Source: an uncultured Lachnospiraceae bacterium (lineage in GTDB: Bacteria; Bacillota; Clostridia; Lachnospirales; Anaerotignaceae). From it: a stretch of DNA of 40,754 nt. How positions within the stretch are numbered: the stretch's first letter is position 1; every line of letters begins with the position of its first letter. Shown here piece by piece: positions 15,672-24,122 of the stretch. The DNA lies in the NCBI GenBank assembly GCA_944383855.1, contig CALWRB010000056.1, forward strand, positions 1-40,754, written 5' to 3'. The position numbers and the translations under genes are program-made. The notes below the pieces were generated by a model. It saw only the letters and a program-made list of their open reading frames with translations, searched no databases and was not told the origin of the DNA.

Positions 15672-16673
15672 TTATTCTTGATTCCACTGGTTGATGATGG
15701 TTTCTGCGATTTGCACTGCGTTGGTTGCGGCACCCTTACGGATATTGTCCGCAACGACCCAGATATTTACACCGCTTTCTACGCTCTCGTCACGGCGGAT
15801 ACGACCGATGAATACTTCATCATGTCCTGCCGCTTCGATAGCAAGCGGGTATACATTCTCCTCGGGATTGTCCTGTACGACCAGACCGGGCGCGTTTTTC
15901 AATGTTTCCATCAGATCGTCCATTTCAAACGGTTTCTCAAATTCCACGTTGATGGACTCACTGTGAGAATCAAATACGGGCACGCGTACGGTGGTTGCGG
16001 TTACGCGCAGGTCGTCATGGTGCAGGATCTTTCTGGTTTCATTGACCATTTTCATTTCTTCCTTGGTGTAGCCGTTATCCAGGAAAACATCGATGTGCGG
16101 CAGGCAGTTGTTTGCGATCGGGTGAGGGAATTTCTTCGGTGCTTCCCCTTTCAAACCGTTTTCCAGATCCATCCAGCCGGCAAGACCTGCGCCGGATACT
16201 GCCTGGTAGGTAGAATAAACCACACGTTTGATTTTGTATTTGTCATCCAAAGGTTTCAGAGCAACCATTGCCTGAATGGTAGAGCAGTTGGGGTTGGCGA
16301 TGATGTTTTTATGCCAAGCGATGTCCTCGGGGTTTACTTCCGGTACGACCAGAGGAACGGCAGGGTCCATACGCCACTGAGAGCTGTTGTCGATGACGAT
16401 GCAGCCATGTGCTGCGGCGATGGGTGCGAATTTTTCGCTGGTGGAGCCGCCCGCACTAAACAGCGCGATGTCGATGGGTTTATCGAAAGAATGCTCGTTC
16501 AGTTCTTCCACGGTGTATTCTTTTCCCATGAAAGTCAGTTTTTTTCCTGCGGAACGGCTGGAAGCCATCACATAAAAGTTCTCAATGGGCAGGTTTCTTT
16601 CTTCCAGAACTTTCAAGAATGTTCTGCCAACCATACCTGTTGCGCCGACGACTGCCAAATTTACCTTTTTCAA
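15672..16673 (-). CDS. asd: aspartate-semialdehyde dehydrogenase
   Basis: 333 residues. It reduces aspartyl phosphate to aspartate semialdehyde with NADPH, the entry step for the two dap genes behind it. NADP site VVGATGMVG near the N-terminus; catalytic Cys in NPNCSTIQ (about residue 127); substrate region SGAGLAGWMD; His in RVPVFDSHSESI. AAGGAGTGA lies 6-8 nt before TTG 16673, so I use that codon; the in-frame GTG at 16682 falls inside the ribosome binding site. First gene of the operon and directly controlled by the lysine riboswitch. Confidence 0.95.
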   Translation of the reverse strand: MKKVNLAVVGATGMVGRTFLKVLEERNLPIENFYVMASSRSAGKKLTFMGKEYTVEELNEHSFDKPIDIALFSAGGSTSEKFAPIAAAHGCIVIDNSSQWRMDPAVPLVVPEVNPEDIAWHKNIIANPNCSTIQAMVALKPLDDKYKIKRVVYSTYQAVSGAGLAGWMDLENGLKGEAPKKFPHPIANNCLPHIDVFLDNGYTKEEMKMVNETRKILHHDDLRVTATTVRVPVFDSHSESINVEFEKPFEMDDLMETLKNAPGLVVQDNPEENVYPLAIEAAGHDEVFIGRIRRDESVESGVNIWVVADNIRKGAATNAVQIAETIINQWNQE

Positions 16674-16756
16674 TGAAATCACTCCTTAGTTTTTTTGCTT
16701 CGGTTTGGCATTTTTCTAAATTTGCGGTTGAAATAGAGCGGGAAGACGGAGAAAAT

Positions 16757-16778
16757 AAAAAAGCCGGCATGCGCCGAC
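16757..16778 (-). terminator. riboswitch-controlled intrinsic terminator
   Basis: Minus strand: GTCGGC, loop GCAT, GCCGGC, then six T (plus A at 16757-16762). A second hairpin just upstream pairs TTTCGCTG with CAGCGAAA and is itself followed by five T. Together they form the expression platform between aptamer and asd. Confidence 0.7.
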
Positions 16779-16834
16779 AGAAAAATTTCGCTGATACAAA
16801 AAGGATTTTTCCCGAAAGAGAAAAAACAGCGAAA

Positions 16835-17014
16835 CAATCAGTAGCGCTCCATCAGTGAACCCGATGACAGTCATACGTCTCTTAACCGCACAACCAGAAA
16901 AAACTGCATAAGGACAAATCTTTTCTTCGGCGTTTTCCCCTTTCGGCGGGCTTCACACATCCCTTATGATATTCACCCGAGTACTCTTGAAAAACGCACC
17001 TCTACTTCGATTAT
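16835..17014 (-). ncRNA. lysine riboswitch (L box)
   Basis: About 180 nt on the minus strand with the conserved L-box blocks in order: GAAGTAGAGGTGCG, AAGAGTACTCGGGTGAA, GCCGAAAGGGGAAAA, ACTGTCATCGGGTTCACTG and TGGAGCGCTACT. The ends AATCGAAGTAG and CTACTGATT form the closing helix. It lies between a promoter and the asd-dapA-dapB operon, so lysine binding should favour the downstream terminator and lower lysine synthesis. Recognition is by conserved blocks and context. Confidence 0.93.
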
Positions 17015-17029
17015 CATATATTTAATGAC

Positions 17030-17058
17030 AGTCTATCACTAACTGAAAGCAATGTCAA
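17030..17058 (-). promoter_or_regulatory. promoter of the asd-dapA-dapB operon
   Basis: Minus strand: consensus -35 TTGACA (17058-17053), 17 nt, -10 TAGACT (17035-17030). It starts just before the L-box aptamer. Confidence 0.75.
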
Positions 17059-17086
17059 ATAATTTTATGCAATTTGAGACATACTA
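17057..17086 (+). promoter_or_regulatory. candidate forespore sigma-G promoter
   Basis: AAATA (17057-17061), 18 nt, CATACTA (17080-17086). This matches the sigma-G pattern (GHATR, about 17-18 nt, CATNHTA) at all but one position and fits the spore protein gene it precedes. It partly overlaps the divergent dap promoter. Confidence 0.5.
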
Positions 17087-17116
17087 TCCAAAACAAGGAA
17101 AAGAGGGCGATATGGT

Positions 17117-17335
17117 ATGGCAAAAAAAGAATTATCGGAAGCACAGAAAGAAGCGCTTCGCATGAAGTATGAAATTGCAGAGGAACTTGGACTGACAGAA
17201 AAGATCCGCAAAGTCGGCTGGAAGGGGCTTAGTGCGAAAGAAAGCGGCAGAGTGGGCGGTTTGATGGGGAAACGCAGACAGCAGCAAAAAAAGGAACAGC
17301 AAAAAGCACAGTCCGAAAAAGCGGAGAAAGAATAA
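17117..17335 (+). CDS. small acid-soluble spore protein, alpha/beta type
   Basis: 72 residues. These proteins coat and protect spore DNA and are degraded at germination. ALRMKYEIAEELGL (about 14-27) corresponds to the first conserved block, with the germination protease cut expected between Glu and Ile. GWKGLSAKESGRVGGLMGKR (about 35-54) matches the second DNA-binding block. The N-terminus is short and the Lys/Gln-rich tail is unusual, as in clostridial members of the family. GAGGGCG precedes the ATG. Its presence implies the organism, or a recent ancestor, forms spores. Confidence 0.88.
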   Translation: MAKKELSEAQKEALRMKYEIAEELGLTEKIRKVGWKGLSAKESGRVGGLMGKRRQQQKKEQQKAQSEKAEKE

Positions 17336-17372
17336 AGAATTTCTTAAGGTTTCACATTCCAATGGAATACAG

Positions 17373-17401
17373 TTGCGACCACAGAAACTCCATGTTAGAA
17401 T
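17373..17401 (+). promoter_or_regulatory. promoter of nfeD-floA
   Basis: -35 TTGCGA (17373-17378), 17 nt, -10 TAGAAT (17396-17401). I looked for a sigma-W pattern, known upstream of floA in Bacillus, and did not find one. Confidence 0.5.
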
Positions 17402-17462
17402 AAAAACATACAATATGAAAAGGATATGAAAATCATGTCCGAACGGATAGGGGGAGAGGAAA

Positions 17463-17930
17463 ATGCTTGTATGGGAGATCCTGTTGGCGATCGTTGGTCT
17501 TGTGTTGTTGTTTGCGGAGATCATGCTGCCGGGATTCGGTGTTTTCGGTGTTTCCGGAGTGATCTGTTTGTTGGTTTCAACTGTTTTGGTGGGATTTCAT
17601 TATGGAACAGCGGCATTTTTGATTATGTTGGTTTGTTTGGTCGCGGTCTTTATCCTGATGATCGTGTTTGCCAAACGCAGCGGATTGTATCAGAAGGTCG
17701 TGCTGAAGGATAAACAGGAAGCAAAGGATTTTGATGAGGAATTAAAAGGATTTTTACAGAAAGAAGGTGTTGCGCTGACGCCGCTGCACCCTGTGGGCAG
17801 AGCCGCTTTTGACGGCAGTGAAGTGGAGGTAACTTCACAGGACACTTATATCGAACAGGGCGCAAAAGTGAAAGTAACGGGCATCAGCGGGAAAACATTA
17901 GTGGTAAGGCAGATCGAAATACAACAATAG
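17463..17930 (+). CDS. NfeD-family membrane protein
   Basis: 155 residues: three closely spaced membrane helices (about 4-24, 29-47, 50-72), then a soluble C-terminal OB-fold domain (about 95-153, including VGRAAFDGSEVEVTSQDTYIEQGAKVKVTGISGKTLVV). The family works with flotillin-type proteins at the membrane, and here floA follows 29 nt downstream. This is the short form, without the N-terminal serine protease part. GGGGGAGAGG precedes the ATG. Confidence 0.85.
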   Translation: MLVWEILLAIVGLVLLFAEIMLPGFGVFGVSGVICLLVSTVLVGFHYGTAAFLIMLVCLVAVFILMIVFAKRSGLYQKVVLKDKQEAKDFDEELKGFLQKEGVALTPLHPVGRAAFDGSEVEVTSQDTYIEQGAKVKVTGISGKTLVVRQIEIQQ

Positions 17931-17959
17931 AGAGAAATGAAAGAGAGGGGTAGATAATA

Positions 17960-18976
17960 ATGTGGGGATTACTTGATTTAGCAGCTTTTTTCATCCCAAT
18001 CATTATTATATTGGTGATCGTTGCGATCTTCTTGAGTTTTGTACCGTTAGGGCTGTGGGTTTCCGCAGTTTCTGCAGGAGTAAAGGTTCGTATTTTTTCA
18101 CTGATTGGTATGCGTTTGCGCCGCGTGCGTGCGGATAAGATCATTCGTCCGCTGATCAAAGCGCAAAAAGCAGGTATGGATGTCAATGCGAATCAGCTGG
18201 AGAGTCATCTGCTTTCCGGTGGACGGGTGGATAATGTGGTAGACGCGCTGATCGCGGCACACAGGGCAAATCTGGATCTTTCTTTTGAAAGAGCGGCTGC
18301 GATCGATCTGGCAGGCAGAAACGTATTTGAAGCCGTCAGAATGAGCGTAACACCGAAGATCATTGAAACCCCTTGGATTTCTGCGGTTGCGATCGATGGT
18401 ATCGAGGTGAAAGTAATCGCGAAAGTTACGGTACGCGCAAACTTGGGGCGTCTGGTCGGCGGTGCAGGAGAGGAAACGATCATTGCCAGAGTCGGTGAGG
18501 GTATTGTCACAACCGTCGGTTCTTCCCAGAGTCATAAGAGCGTATTGGAAAACCCTGACTTGATCTCCAGAACAGTTCTTTCCAAAGGCTTGGATAACGG
18601 TACTGCATTTGAGATCCTGTCTATTGATATTGCGGATGTAGATATCGGCAGAAACATCGGCGCGCACCTGCAGATCCAACAGGCGGAAGCGGATAAGCAG
18701 ATTGCACAGGCAAAGGCGGAAGAAAGACGTGCAACCGCGATTGCGAAAGAGCAGGAAATGAGAGCGGAAGTAGAGCGCATGAAAGCGAAGGTAGTCGAAG
18801 CGGAAGCGGAAGTGCCTATGGCAATGGCAGAAGCACTCAGAAACGGCAATCTTGGCGTGATGGATTACTACAAAATGCAAAATGTGCTTGCAGATACAGG
18901 AATGCGGAAAAATATCGGAGAAACAGACCTGACAAAGATTTTCGACAAGAAAGAAAATCCGGACAAACAGTCATAA
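17960..18976 (+). CDS. floA: flotillin-like protein FloA
   Basis: 338 residues, close to the usual 330. One N-terminal membrane hairpin (about 6-30, with VPLGLWVSA after it), an SPFH-like region ([23 protein letters not shown], about 140-162), and a C-terminal coiled coil of Glu-Ala repeats (about 230-285, [19 protein letters not shown]). It organises membrane microdomains and affects fluidity, secretion and sporulation signalling in Bacillus. AGAGAGGGGT precedes the ATG. Forms an operon with nfeD and ends at a hairpin terminator. Confidence 0.92.
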   Translation: MWGLLDLAAFFIPIIIILVIVAIFLSFVPLGLWVSAVSAGVKVRIFSLIGMRLRRVRADKIIRPLIKAQKAGMDVNANQLESHLLSGGRVDNVVDALIAAHRANLDLSFERAAAIDLAGRNVFEAVRMSVTPKIIETPWISAVAIDGIEVKVIAKVTVRANLGRLVGGAGEETIIARVGEGIVTTVGSSQSHKSVLENPDLISRTVLSKGLDNGTAFEILSIDIADVDIGRNIGAHLQIQQAEADKQIAQAKAEERRATAIAKEQEMRAEVERMKAKVVEAEAEVPMAMAEALRNGNLGVMDYYKMQNVLADTGMRKNIGETDLTKIFDKKENPDKQS

Positions 18977-18999
18977 GGTTTGCTGATTCAAATGGTTTT

Positions 19000-19044
19000 G
19001 GCGCAAGAGCGTGTGGGGTCTATCCAACGGCTTTTGCGCCTTTT
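19000..19044 (+). terminator. terminator after floA
   Basis: GGCGCAAGAGC pairs with GCTTTTGCGCC (11 bp with one G-T pair) around a 19-nt loop, followed by TTTT. Confidence 0.7.
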
Positions 19045-19060
19045 CGTATAACAGAAAGAA

Positions 19061-19855
19061 GTGGTGTTTTTGGAAAAAGGACTTCGTAAAGAATGGAATC
19101 GCCTGCAAAGGAAGGAAGAACGCAGTAGATTAAAACAAATGACTGCCAAAAAAGGAAAATTGGAGCAGATGAAAGAAAAAACAGAGGAAAAAATTCCGCA
19201 AAAGGTGAGAGAAACATTATATACTGCGTTTCAAAAGGGCTTTTTCCTGATTTTCGAAAAAGGAACAGAATGGATTGAAAAAACGATCCCGCAAGAAACA
19301 TTGCGTCAAGAGTTTGCGGTGAATGATTTTCGTATGCGGCAAAAAGCCAACGGGAAGAATCTCAGGAAATTAGATGCCGCAACTGATAAACGGAACTGGA
19401 TTACGTCCTGTATTACAGCTGTAGAAGGTGCTGGATTGGGTGTTTTGGGCATTGGGCTGCCGGATATTCCGGTTTTTCTTGCGGTGATTTTAAAAGGAGT
19501 CTATGAAACGGCGGTCAGCTATGGTTTCCGTTATGATACCGAGCAGGAACGAATTTATATCCTGCGTCTGCTTTGCGCGGCGTCACAAAGCGGGCAGAAA
19601 AAAACGCAGGCGATGCAGCGCTTGCGTACATGGTCGAAAGATATGAAGGAAGGCGACTGCGATATTGCACAGGAGGTCGAAAGAACTTCCGCTGCTATGG
19701 CAGAAGAACTGCTGGTGGCAAAATTTGTGCAGGGTTTGCCGATCGTCGGTGTGGTAGGCGGATTGACCAATGTAGCAACCTATCAAAAAATCATTCGTTT
19801 TGCCAAAACACAGTATAAATTGCGTTATCTGGAAAATCACATATCGCATACATAA
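19061..19855 (+). CDS. EcsC-family protein
   Basis: 264 residues if the first GTG is used. A Lys/Glu/Arg-rich N-terminal part (1-60, helical) precedes the EcsC-like region, with a Gly-rich membrane-associating stretch (AVEGAGLGVLGIGLPDIPVFLAVILKGVYETAVSYGF, about 127-163) and a second near the end (FVQGLPIVGVVGGLTNVATYQKI). EcsC proteins are poorly understood; in Bacillus one is encoded with the Ecs ABC transporter, but no transporter is here. GTG 19061, GTG 19064 and TTG 19070 are all possible starts; a weak GAAGTGG lies best for TTG 19070. Confidence 0.75.
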   Translation: MVFLEKGLRKEWNRLQRKEERSRLKQMTAKKGKLEQMKEKTEEKIPQKVRETLYTAFQKGFFLIFEKGTEWIEKTIPQETLRQEFAVNDFRMRQKANGKNLRKLDAATDKRNWITSCITAVEGAGLGVLGIGLPDIPVFLAVILKGVYETAVSYGFRYDTEQERIYILRLLCAASQSGQKKTQAMQRLRTWSKDMKEGDCDIAQEVERTSAAMAEELLVAKFVQGLPIVGVVGGLTNVATYQKIIRFAKTQYKLRYLENHISHT

Positions 19856-19933
19856 CCTTGGCGCCTGTGACGCATACTACTTTTGCGAGGTAATCATCGC
19901 AAGAAACGATAGGATGCAAAGGAGGCAGCCAAA

Positions 19934-20089
19934 ATGGACAAGGCATCTAAGAAAAACATGAGCAAAAATACGCAAAAGGGTATGAGCCGTGCGGAGTTTG
20001 CGCAGGAATACAGCCTGGATCACACAAACAAAACACAGAAAAGTGAAAACGCAAAGCAGTCCGGCAAAACAGAAAAATGCCAGAAGTAA
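19934..20089 (+). CDS. candidate small acid-soluble spore protein, 51 aa
   Basis: A 51-codon gene with an excellent ribosome binding site (AAAGGAGG, 19918-19925) and its own terminator. The product is very rich in Lys, Asn, Gln and Ser, with no hydrophobic core, and contains S-R-A-E-F-A-Q-E-Y (about 18-26). That resembles the E-F-A-S-E germination-protease site of gamma-type SASPs. The low-complexity Gln/Lys/Asn tail also fits that class. I infer a spore storage protein; the match is short, so it could be an unrelated small basic protein. Confidence 0.6.
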   Translation: MDKASKKNMSKNTQKGMSRAEFAQEYSLDHTNKTQKSENAKQSGKTEKCQK

Positions 20090-20121
20090 TCTGACGGCAA
20101 TCTAAAATCAGCAGTGGCAGT

Positions 20122-20174
20122 AAAAATCGAACAAGATATGCAGACGAAAGTTTGCGTGCTTGTTCGATTTTTTT
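20122..20174 (+). terminator. terminator after the small spore-protein-like gene
   Basis: AAAAATCGAACAAG pairs with CTTGTTCGATTTTT around a 23-nt loop; the T run ends at 20174. Confidence 0.8.
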
Positions 20175-20414
20175 GCGGAAAAGGCTGATAGAGAGAAAAA
20201 GAAAAAATCCGCGAACAAAATTTGTGCAACAGTATAAAATATGCAATATCCATTGGTTGTTTTTGGTGGTTTCATGATATTGAAAATAGGATATCAGAAA
20301 ATTTAGCTGAAAATTTCGATAAAATCCATGAGAACAAAATATAAAACGTAAAAGAACCATATACCATGCATATTTTTGAGAAAAATGATACCGTTGCGAC
20401 GGAGAAAAAAATAC
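20175..20414. other. intergenic AT-rich stretch, nothing recognised
   Basis: About 240 nt between a terminator and the next promoter. I see no ORF with a ribosome binding site. The minus-strand open frames here have no supporting start signal and run through the small spore-protein-like gene. Confidence 0.5.
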
Positions 20415-20444
20415 TATACATATGTTTTTCGGGGTTGTTATAAT
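20415..20444 (+). promoter_or_regulatory. promoter of the saccharopine dehydrogenase-family gene
   Basis: -35 TATACA (20415-20420), 18 nt, consensus -10 TATAAT (20439-20444), with a leader of about 105 nt. Confidence 0.5.
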
Positions 20445-20555
20445 GGATACTGACCAATCCTTGGCAGGAAAAATAGCTTGGACAGGTAAACGGAAAAAGC
20501 GAAAGATGAATTCGGATATTTTAGGAAAAGAGATATGCAGAAAGGTTGAAACAAA

Positions 20556-21782
20556 ATGAAAAAGATCTTGATTCTTGGCGTTGGCGCGCAGGGCTCCACC
20601 GTGGCAAAGCGAATGGACGAAGAAGCGGCAGTTTCGGAGATAATTTGTGCGGATTATGATAAAAAAGCGGTAGACGAGTTGGTAAAACTTTTAAAAAAGG
20701 GCAAAGGCATTCAAATCAATGCTAAGGATAAAAACAGTATTGTCGCGGCAGCAAAGGAAGTGGATCTTTTGGTGAATGCATTGCCGTTACAATACGGGCT
20801 GACGGTTTTGGAAGCTGCCATTGAGGCGAAGGTAGACTATCAGGATTTTGCGGCGACCGATGTATTGTTTCCGCAGGATTGGGTGAAATGTGTAGACTAT
20901 CTGTATGATGAGATCGGCGCGAAATTCAAAGCGATTGGAAAAACTGCGATCATCGGTACAGGCTCTGCACCCGGCATGATCTGTGTGGCTGCAAGAGATG
21001 CCATGCGGTATCTGGATTCTTGCGATACATTAAATTGTCTGGTATATGAAGGGGTCAGAGCAAAAAGATTTCTGCCTTTCTGGTGGTCTCCTGTAACAGC
21101 ATTGGGGGATATGACAGACACCGCCTACATTTATGAAAACGGAAAAGTGATTCCGACAGAACCTCACAGCAGACCTTATTACAGAACATTCAAAGGAGTG
21201 GAAGGCGTCTGTGAGTTGGTCGAACACGCGCATGATGAACCGCTTTATATCGGGCATAATGCAAAGAAATACTTCAAGGGTGCAAGAAATGCCGCTTTCA
21301 AATATGGCGGTGTCGGTGTTGAGTTTGCGAAACCTTTGTACCGCGCAGGGCTTCTTTCCAGACAGGAGGAGAAGGTCAACGGACGGAAAGTGGTGCCGTT
21401 TGATGTGGTCTTGGCACATATTCCGCCGGCGCCTAAGTATCGTGAGGAGTTGGAGGAGATTTTGCAGGAAGGTTTGATTTCCGATACCGGAGCGATGGTG
21501 GTGGAGGCATACGGTAAAAAAGACGGTAAAGATGTGATGGTAGAAACTTACGTTTATGCGCCCGGCATGCAAGAATCTTTTGAAAGATCCGGTCTTTCTG
21601 CGGAAATGTATTTGACCGGTCAGTGCGGTTCTTTTTACACTACTATGCTGGTACGCGATCGATTTTACCAAAAAGGTCTGATCTCGTCTGATATGTTAGA
21701 ATATGATCAGGTGGACGATTACCTTGAGTTGGCAAAAGAATATGATATTGTTTTGGAAACAGAGGTCAAGGAGATAAAATAA
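20556..21782 (+). CDS. saccharopine dehydrogenase-family oxidoreductase
   Basis: 408 residues. The N-terminal Rossmann fold opens with ILILGVGAQGSTVAKRM (about 4-20). DLLVNALPLQYGLTVLEAAIEAKVDYQDFA (about 68-97) is the conserved second block, and IIGTGSAPGMICVAARDAM (about 128-146) leads into the catalytic domain. The family includes saccharopine dehydrogenases, lysine 6-dehydrogenases and carboxynorspermidine synthases. Substrate cannot be told from the sequence, and no polyamine or lysine-degradation genes lie beside it. GAAAGGTTG precedes the ATG. Single-gene unit. Confidence 0.8.
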   Translation: MKKILILGVGAQGSTVAKRMDEEAAVSEIICADYDKKAVDELVKLLKKGKGIQINAKDKNSIVAAAKEVDLLVNALPLQYGLTVLEAAIEAKVDYQDFAATDVLFPQDWVKCVDYLYDEIGAKFKAIGKTAIIGTGSAPGMICVAARDAMRYLDSCDTLNCLVYEGVRAKRFLPFWWSPVTALGDMTDTAYIYENGKVIPTEPHSRPYYRTFKGVEGVCELVEHAHDEPLYIGHNAKKYFKGARNAAFKYGGVGVEFAKPLYRAGLLSRQEEKVNGRKVVPFDVVLAHIPPAPKYREELEEILQEGLISDTGAMVVEAYGKKDGKDVMVETYVYAPGMQESFERSGLSAEMYLTGQCGSFYTTMLVRDRFYQKGLISSDMLEYDQVDDYLELAKEYDIVLETEVKEIK

Positions 21783-22040
21783 AAGTGCCGATGAGTCAAA
21801 GAAATAAGCGTATGGAAGCATACGAAGGAAGTGTTTTTTCGACAAACAAAAAAGAATGAACTGACAGATTTGGTTGCGGGATAGAATATCGATTTTTGTG
21901 ATAAAGGGCAAAAATTGTTTTGTTTTATGGGAAGCATATTTTGCAGTGGCGGAAAACAAGAAAAGATGAGGATTTTTTCCAAACGCTCGCGGTCCCAAAG
22001 ACAGCGAAATCGGTTGGTCGGTTTTGTTACATAAAAGCAG
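21783..22040. other. intergenic stretch without recognised gene
   Basis: It holds a CGTATG-GAAG-CATACG hairpin (21810-21825), nine nt before a T run, which could weakly end the upstream transcript. No ORF in it has both a start site and a plausible product. Confidence 0.4.
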
Positions 22041-22090
22041 AAAAGCCTGTTGCTTGGCGTAAAGATACAGCGAAGCAGCAGGCTTTTTTT
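22041..22090. terminator. bidirectional terminator between converging genes
   Basis: AAAAGCCTGTTGCTT pairs with AAGCAGCAGGCTTTT around a 17-nt loop, with seven T on the plus strand and four on the minus strand. It ends the minus-strand deacetylase and any plus-strand read-through. Confidence 0.75.
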
Positions 22091-22136
22091 GTTTGTACTG
22101 CGGTTTCAGTGGTGCAATACCGCGGCAAGGATTTAT

Positions 22137-22964
22137 TTATGTATTTTGCGCGGTAGACGGAATCTGTCGTCCTTCGTGATCCATCGTGTAGTTTTCGCGA
22201 TAGATCAGTTCGGAAACCGGCACCAGTTCGTATCCTTTTTCTTTCAGACCTTTGATGATGGTATCCAACACTTTGGGTGTATATTCTGCGTCATTGTGGA
22301 ATAATAAAATGGAACCATTGCCCAGATGCTGATGCTGCAAAACCTGATCGATTTCTGCTTGTTCCCCTTTTTCCAGCCAATCGAGGCTGTCTACATCCCA
22401 CTGAATGGTATAATAGCCGTTTGCCTGCGCGGTTTCGATGACATGATTGTCATATTCTCCAAACGGCGGACGGAACAGATCCATTTCGATGCCGGTCAGT
22501 TCCTTTACGGTATCGTGACATTGCTGTAGTTCTTTTGCGATTTCTTCTGCCGAAAGCTGACTCATATGCGGGTGTGTTGCAGAGTGGTTTCCGATATCAT
22601 GCCCGGCTTCGGCGATTTTTTTCACTTCTTCCGGAAAATCTTCCACCCAGTAGCCGCAAAGAAAGAATGTTGCCGTAACATCGTTTTCCCGCAGTATACG
22701 CAGCAGTTCATCTGTATCATCGGCACCCCAGGCGGCATCGAATGTAATGGCGATCTGCGGTTTTTCTGTCTGGACGCAGTAAATCGGCAGCTTCCGTTCG
22801 GCGGCGCTTTCCACAGCGGAAAACACCTGTTTTGCGGCAGGCGGCAGCGTGTAGGCAAGTGCCCCCAAAAGAAACAGACCCATCAGCGAAAGAAGCAGAA
22901 ATTTTTTTCTGATATGTATGGCTAAGATCGGCTTTTGTAGAGAAAAAAACGGAATACGTTTCAT
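22137..22964 (-). CDS. polysaccharide deacetylase, PdaB-like
   Basis: 275 residues. A basic N-terminus and one membrane helix (about 23-42, FLLLSLMGLFLLGALAYTL) anchor it outside. The NodB domain carries the family motifs in order: TFDAAWGADD (metal Asp), HSATHPHM (two metal His), RPPFGEYD, WDVDSLDW, LLFHND. It should remove acetyl groups from peptidoglycan sugars. TFDAAWG in place of TFDDG and the overall length match PdaB, a forespore protein needed for spore stability in Bacillus. AAAGGAGCG precedes the ATG at 22964. Confidence 0.85.
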   Translation of the reverse strand: MKRIPFFSLQKPILAIHIRKKFLLLSLMGLFLLGALAYTLPPAAKQVFSAVESAAERKLPIYCVQTEKPQIAITFDAAWGADDTDELLRILRENDVTATFFLCGYWVEDFPEEVKKIAEAGHDIGNHSATHPHMSQLSAEEIAKELQQCHDTVKELTGIEMDLFRPPFGEYDNHVIETAQANGYYTIQWDVDSLDWLEKGEQAEIDQVLQHQHLGNGSILLFHNDAEYTPKVLDTIIKGLKEKGYELVPVSELIYRENYTMDHEGRQIPSTAQNT

Positions 22965-23066
22965 AGGGATCGCTCCTTTATGATCGATTAGTTTCAGTGT
23001 ATTCCGTGATCTGCAAAAACATGATTCTCACAGCTAAAAACAAGGAAAGGGAGGCAAAAAAGCATT

Positions 23067-24062
23067 ATGACGGTAATGCAAAAAAGTGTAAGGATCGCGT
23101 TAGCCTGTATGAGTGCGATATTGTTGTCTGTATTTTTGAGATTGGAACATTATACCGCGGCGGGTATCATTGCGATCCTCTCGATCGGCGATACCAAGCA
23201 GGAAACCGTGGAGGTCGCGCTGCGCCGTACGCTTGCGTTTATATTGTCGATCGGGATTGCCTATGTTTGTTATATTCTGTTGGGCGTTCGTCTGGCTGCT
23301 TATGCTGTGTATGTTCTGCTGTTTGTTTTTTTGTGCCTGTATGTGCGTTGGCCGGAGGTCATTTCCATCAATGCGGTTTTGGTTTCACATTTTTTGATGG
23401 CGGGCAGTTTAAGCATAGAGGTGCTCTATAATGAAGTGATGTTGTTTTTGGCAGGTACATTGCCTGCACTTGCGGCGAATGCTTCTTTACGGAAGGATAC
23501 GGCAGCATTCGTGCATTTATCGGAGCATGTGGATATACAAATGTGTGCGATATTATCCGAAATCGCACTGCGTATGGAGTGTAAGAGTGAAAAAGAGGGC
23601 AATGAAGATATCTTTGCGCAGTTAGATCGGGAGATCGCCGCCGCAAAGCTTTGCGCGTTGCATAATTATGATAATTCCCTGTTCCGAAAAGATATGAATG
23701 AAATCGATTATATCGAAATGCGGCAGAAACAGCGTATGGTATTGGGCGAGATCTTTCGTAATCTGGATACTATTTCGGCACAGCCCAAACAGGCAAAAAC
23801 GGTATCTGATTTTTTTGTGCAAATCCGCGCGCAGTATCATAGAAGCAATAATGTGCTTGCGCTGTTACAGCAGCTGGAAACGATCTGGATACAAATGCGG
23901 CAGGAAGAACTGCCCAAAAGCAGAGCGGAATTTGAGGCGAGGGCGATACTGTTTTATATTTTAAAGCAAAGTGAGGAATTGCTGCTGTTAAAACGGGAAT
24001 TTGTTTTAAAGTATCACCGTCTTTATTCCGATGAAGTGACAGAAACTATACATGATTCATAA
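23067..24062 (+). CDS. aromatic acid exporter-family (FUSC-like) membrane protein
   Basis: 331 residues. The first about 140 form roughly six membrane helices (VRIALACMSAILLSVFLR, then TAAGIIAILSIGDTKQETVEVALRRTLAF and on). The long soluble C-terminal part is helical and charged (about 160-325). This is the layout of the aromatic acid exporter family 1 (DUF939) proteins in Firmicutes; G-D-T-K-Q-E and A-L-R-R-T are typical of the first loop. Substrate unknown. A GGGAGG lies 12 nt before the ATG at 23067, slightly far; ATG 23076 is a possible alternative. Divergent from the deacetylase. Confidence 0.75.
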   Translation: MTVMQKSVRIALACMSAILLSVFLRLEHYTAAGIIAILSIGDTKQETVEVALRRTLAFILSIGIAYVCYILLGVRLAAYAVYVLLFVFLCLYVRWPEVISINAVLVSHFLMAGSLSIEVLYNEVMLFLAGTLPALAANASLRKDTAAFVHLSEHVDIQMCAILSEIALRMECKSEKEGNEDIFAQLDREIAAAKLCALHNYDNSLFRKDMNEIDYIEMRQKQRMVLGEIFRNLDTISAQPKQAKTVSDFFVQIRAQYHRSNNVLALLQQLETIWIQMRQEELPKSRAEFEARAILFYILKQSEELLLLKREFVLKYHRLYSDEVTETIHDS

Positions 24063-24064
24063 AG

Positions 24065-24099
24065 TAAAAAAACTGCCTTTTGCAAAAACAAAAGACAGT
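24065..24099 (-). terminator. terminator of the DMT transporter gene
   Basis: Minus strand: ACTGTCTTTTG and CAAAAGGCAGT pair around TTTTTG, followed by a T run (plus A at 24065-24072). Confidence 0.7.
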
Positions 24100-24122
24100 A
24101 AAAACGGTATCTCGAGATAAAA

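Noticed and set aside
15609..16676. 355-codon plus-strand frame opposite asd
   Set aside because: Coincides with asd on the other strand, Cys/Phe/His-rich, no start site; asd is unmistakable.
19947..20360. 137-codon minus-strand frame
   Set aside because: Covers the well-supported small plus-strand gene and its terminator; Phe/Cys/Leu-rich translation typical of A-rich DNA read backwards.
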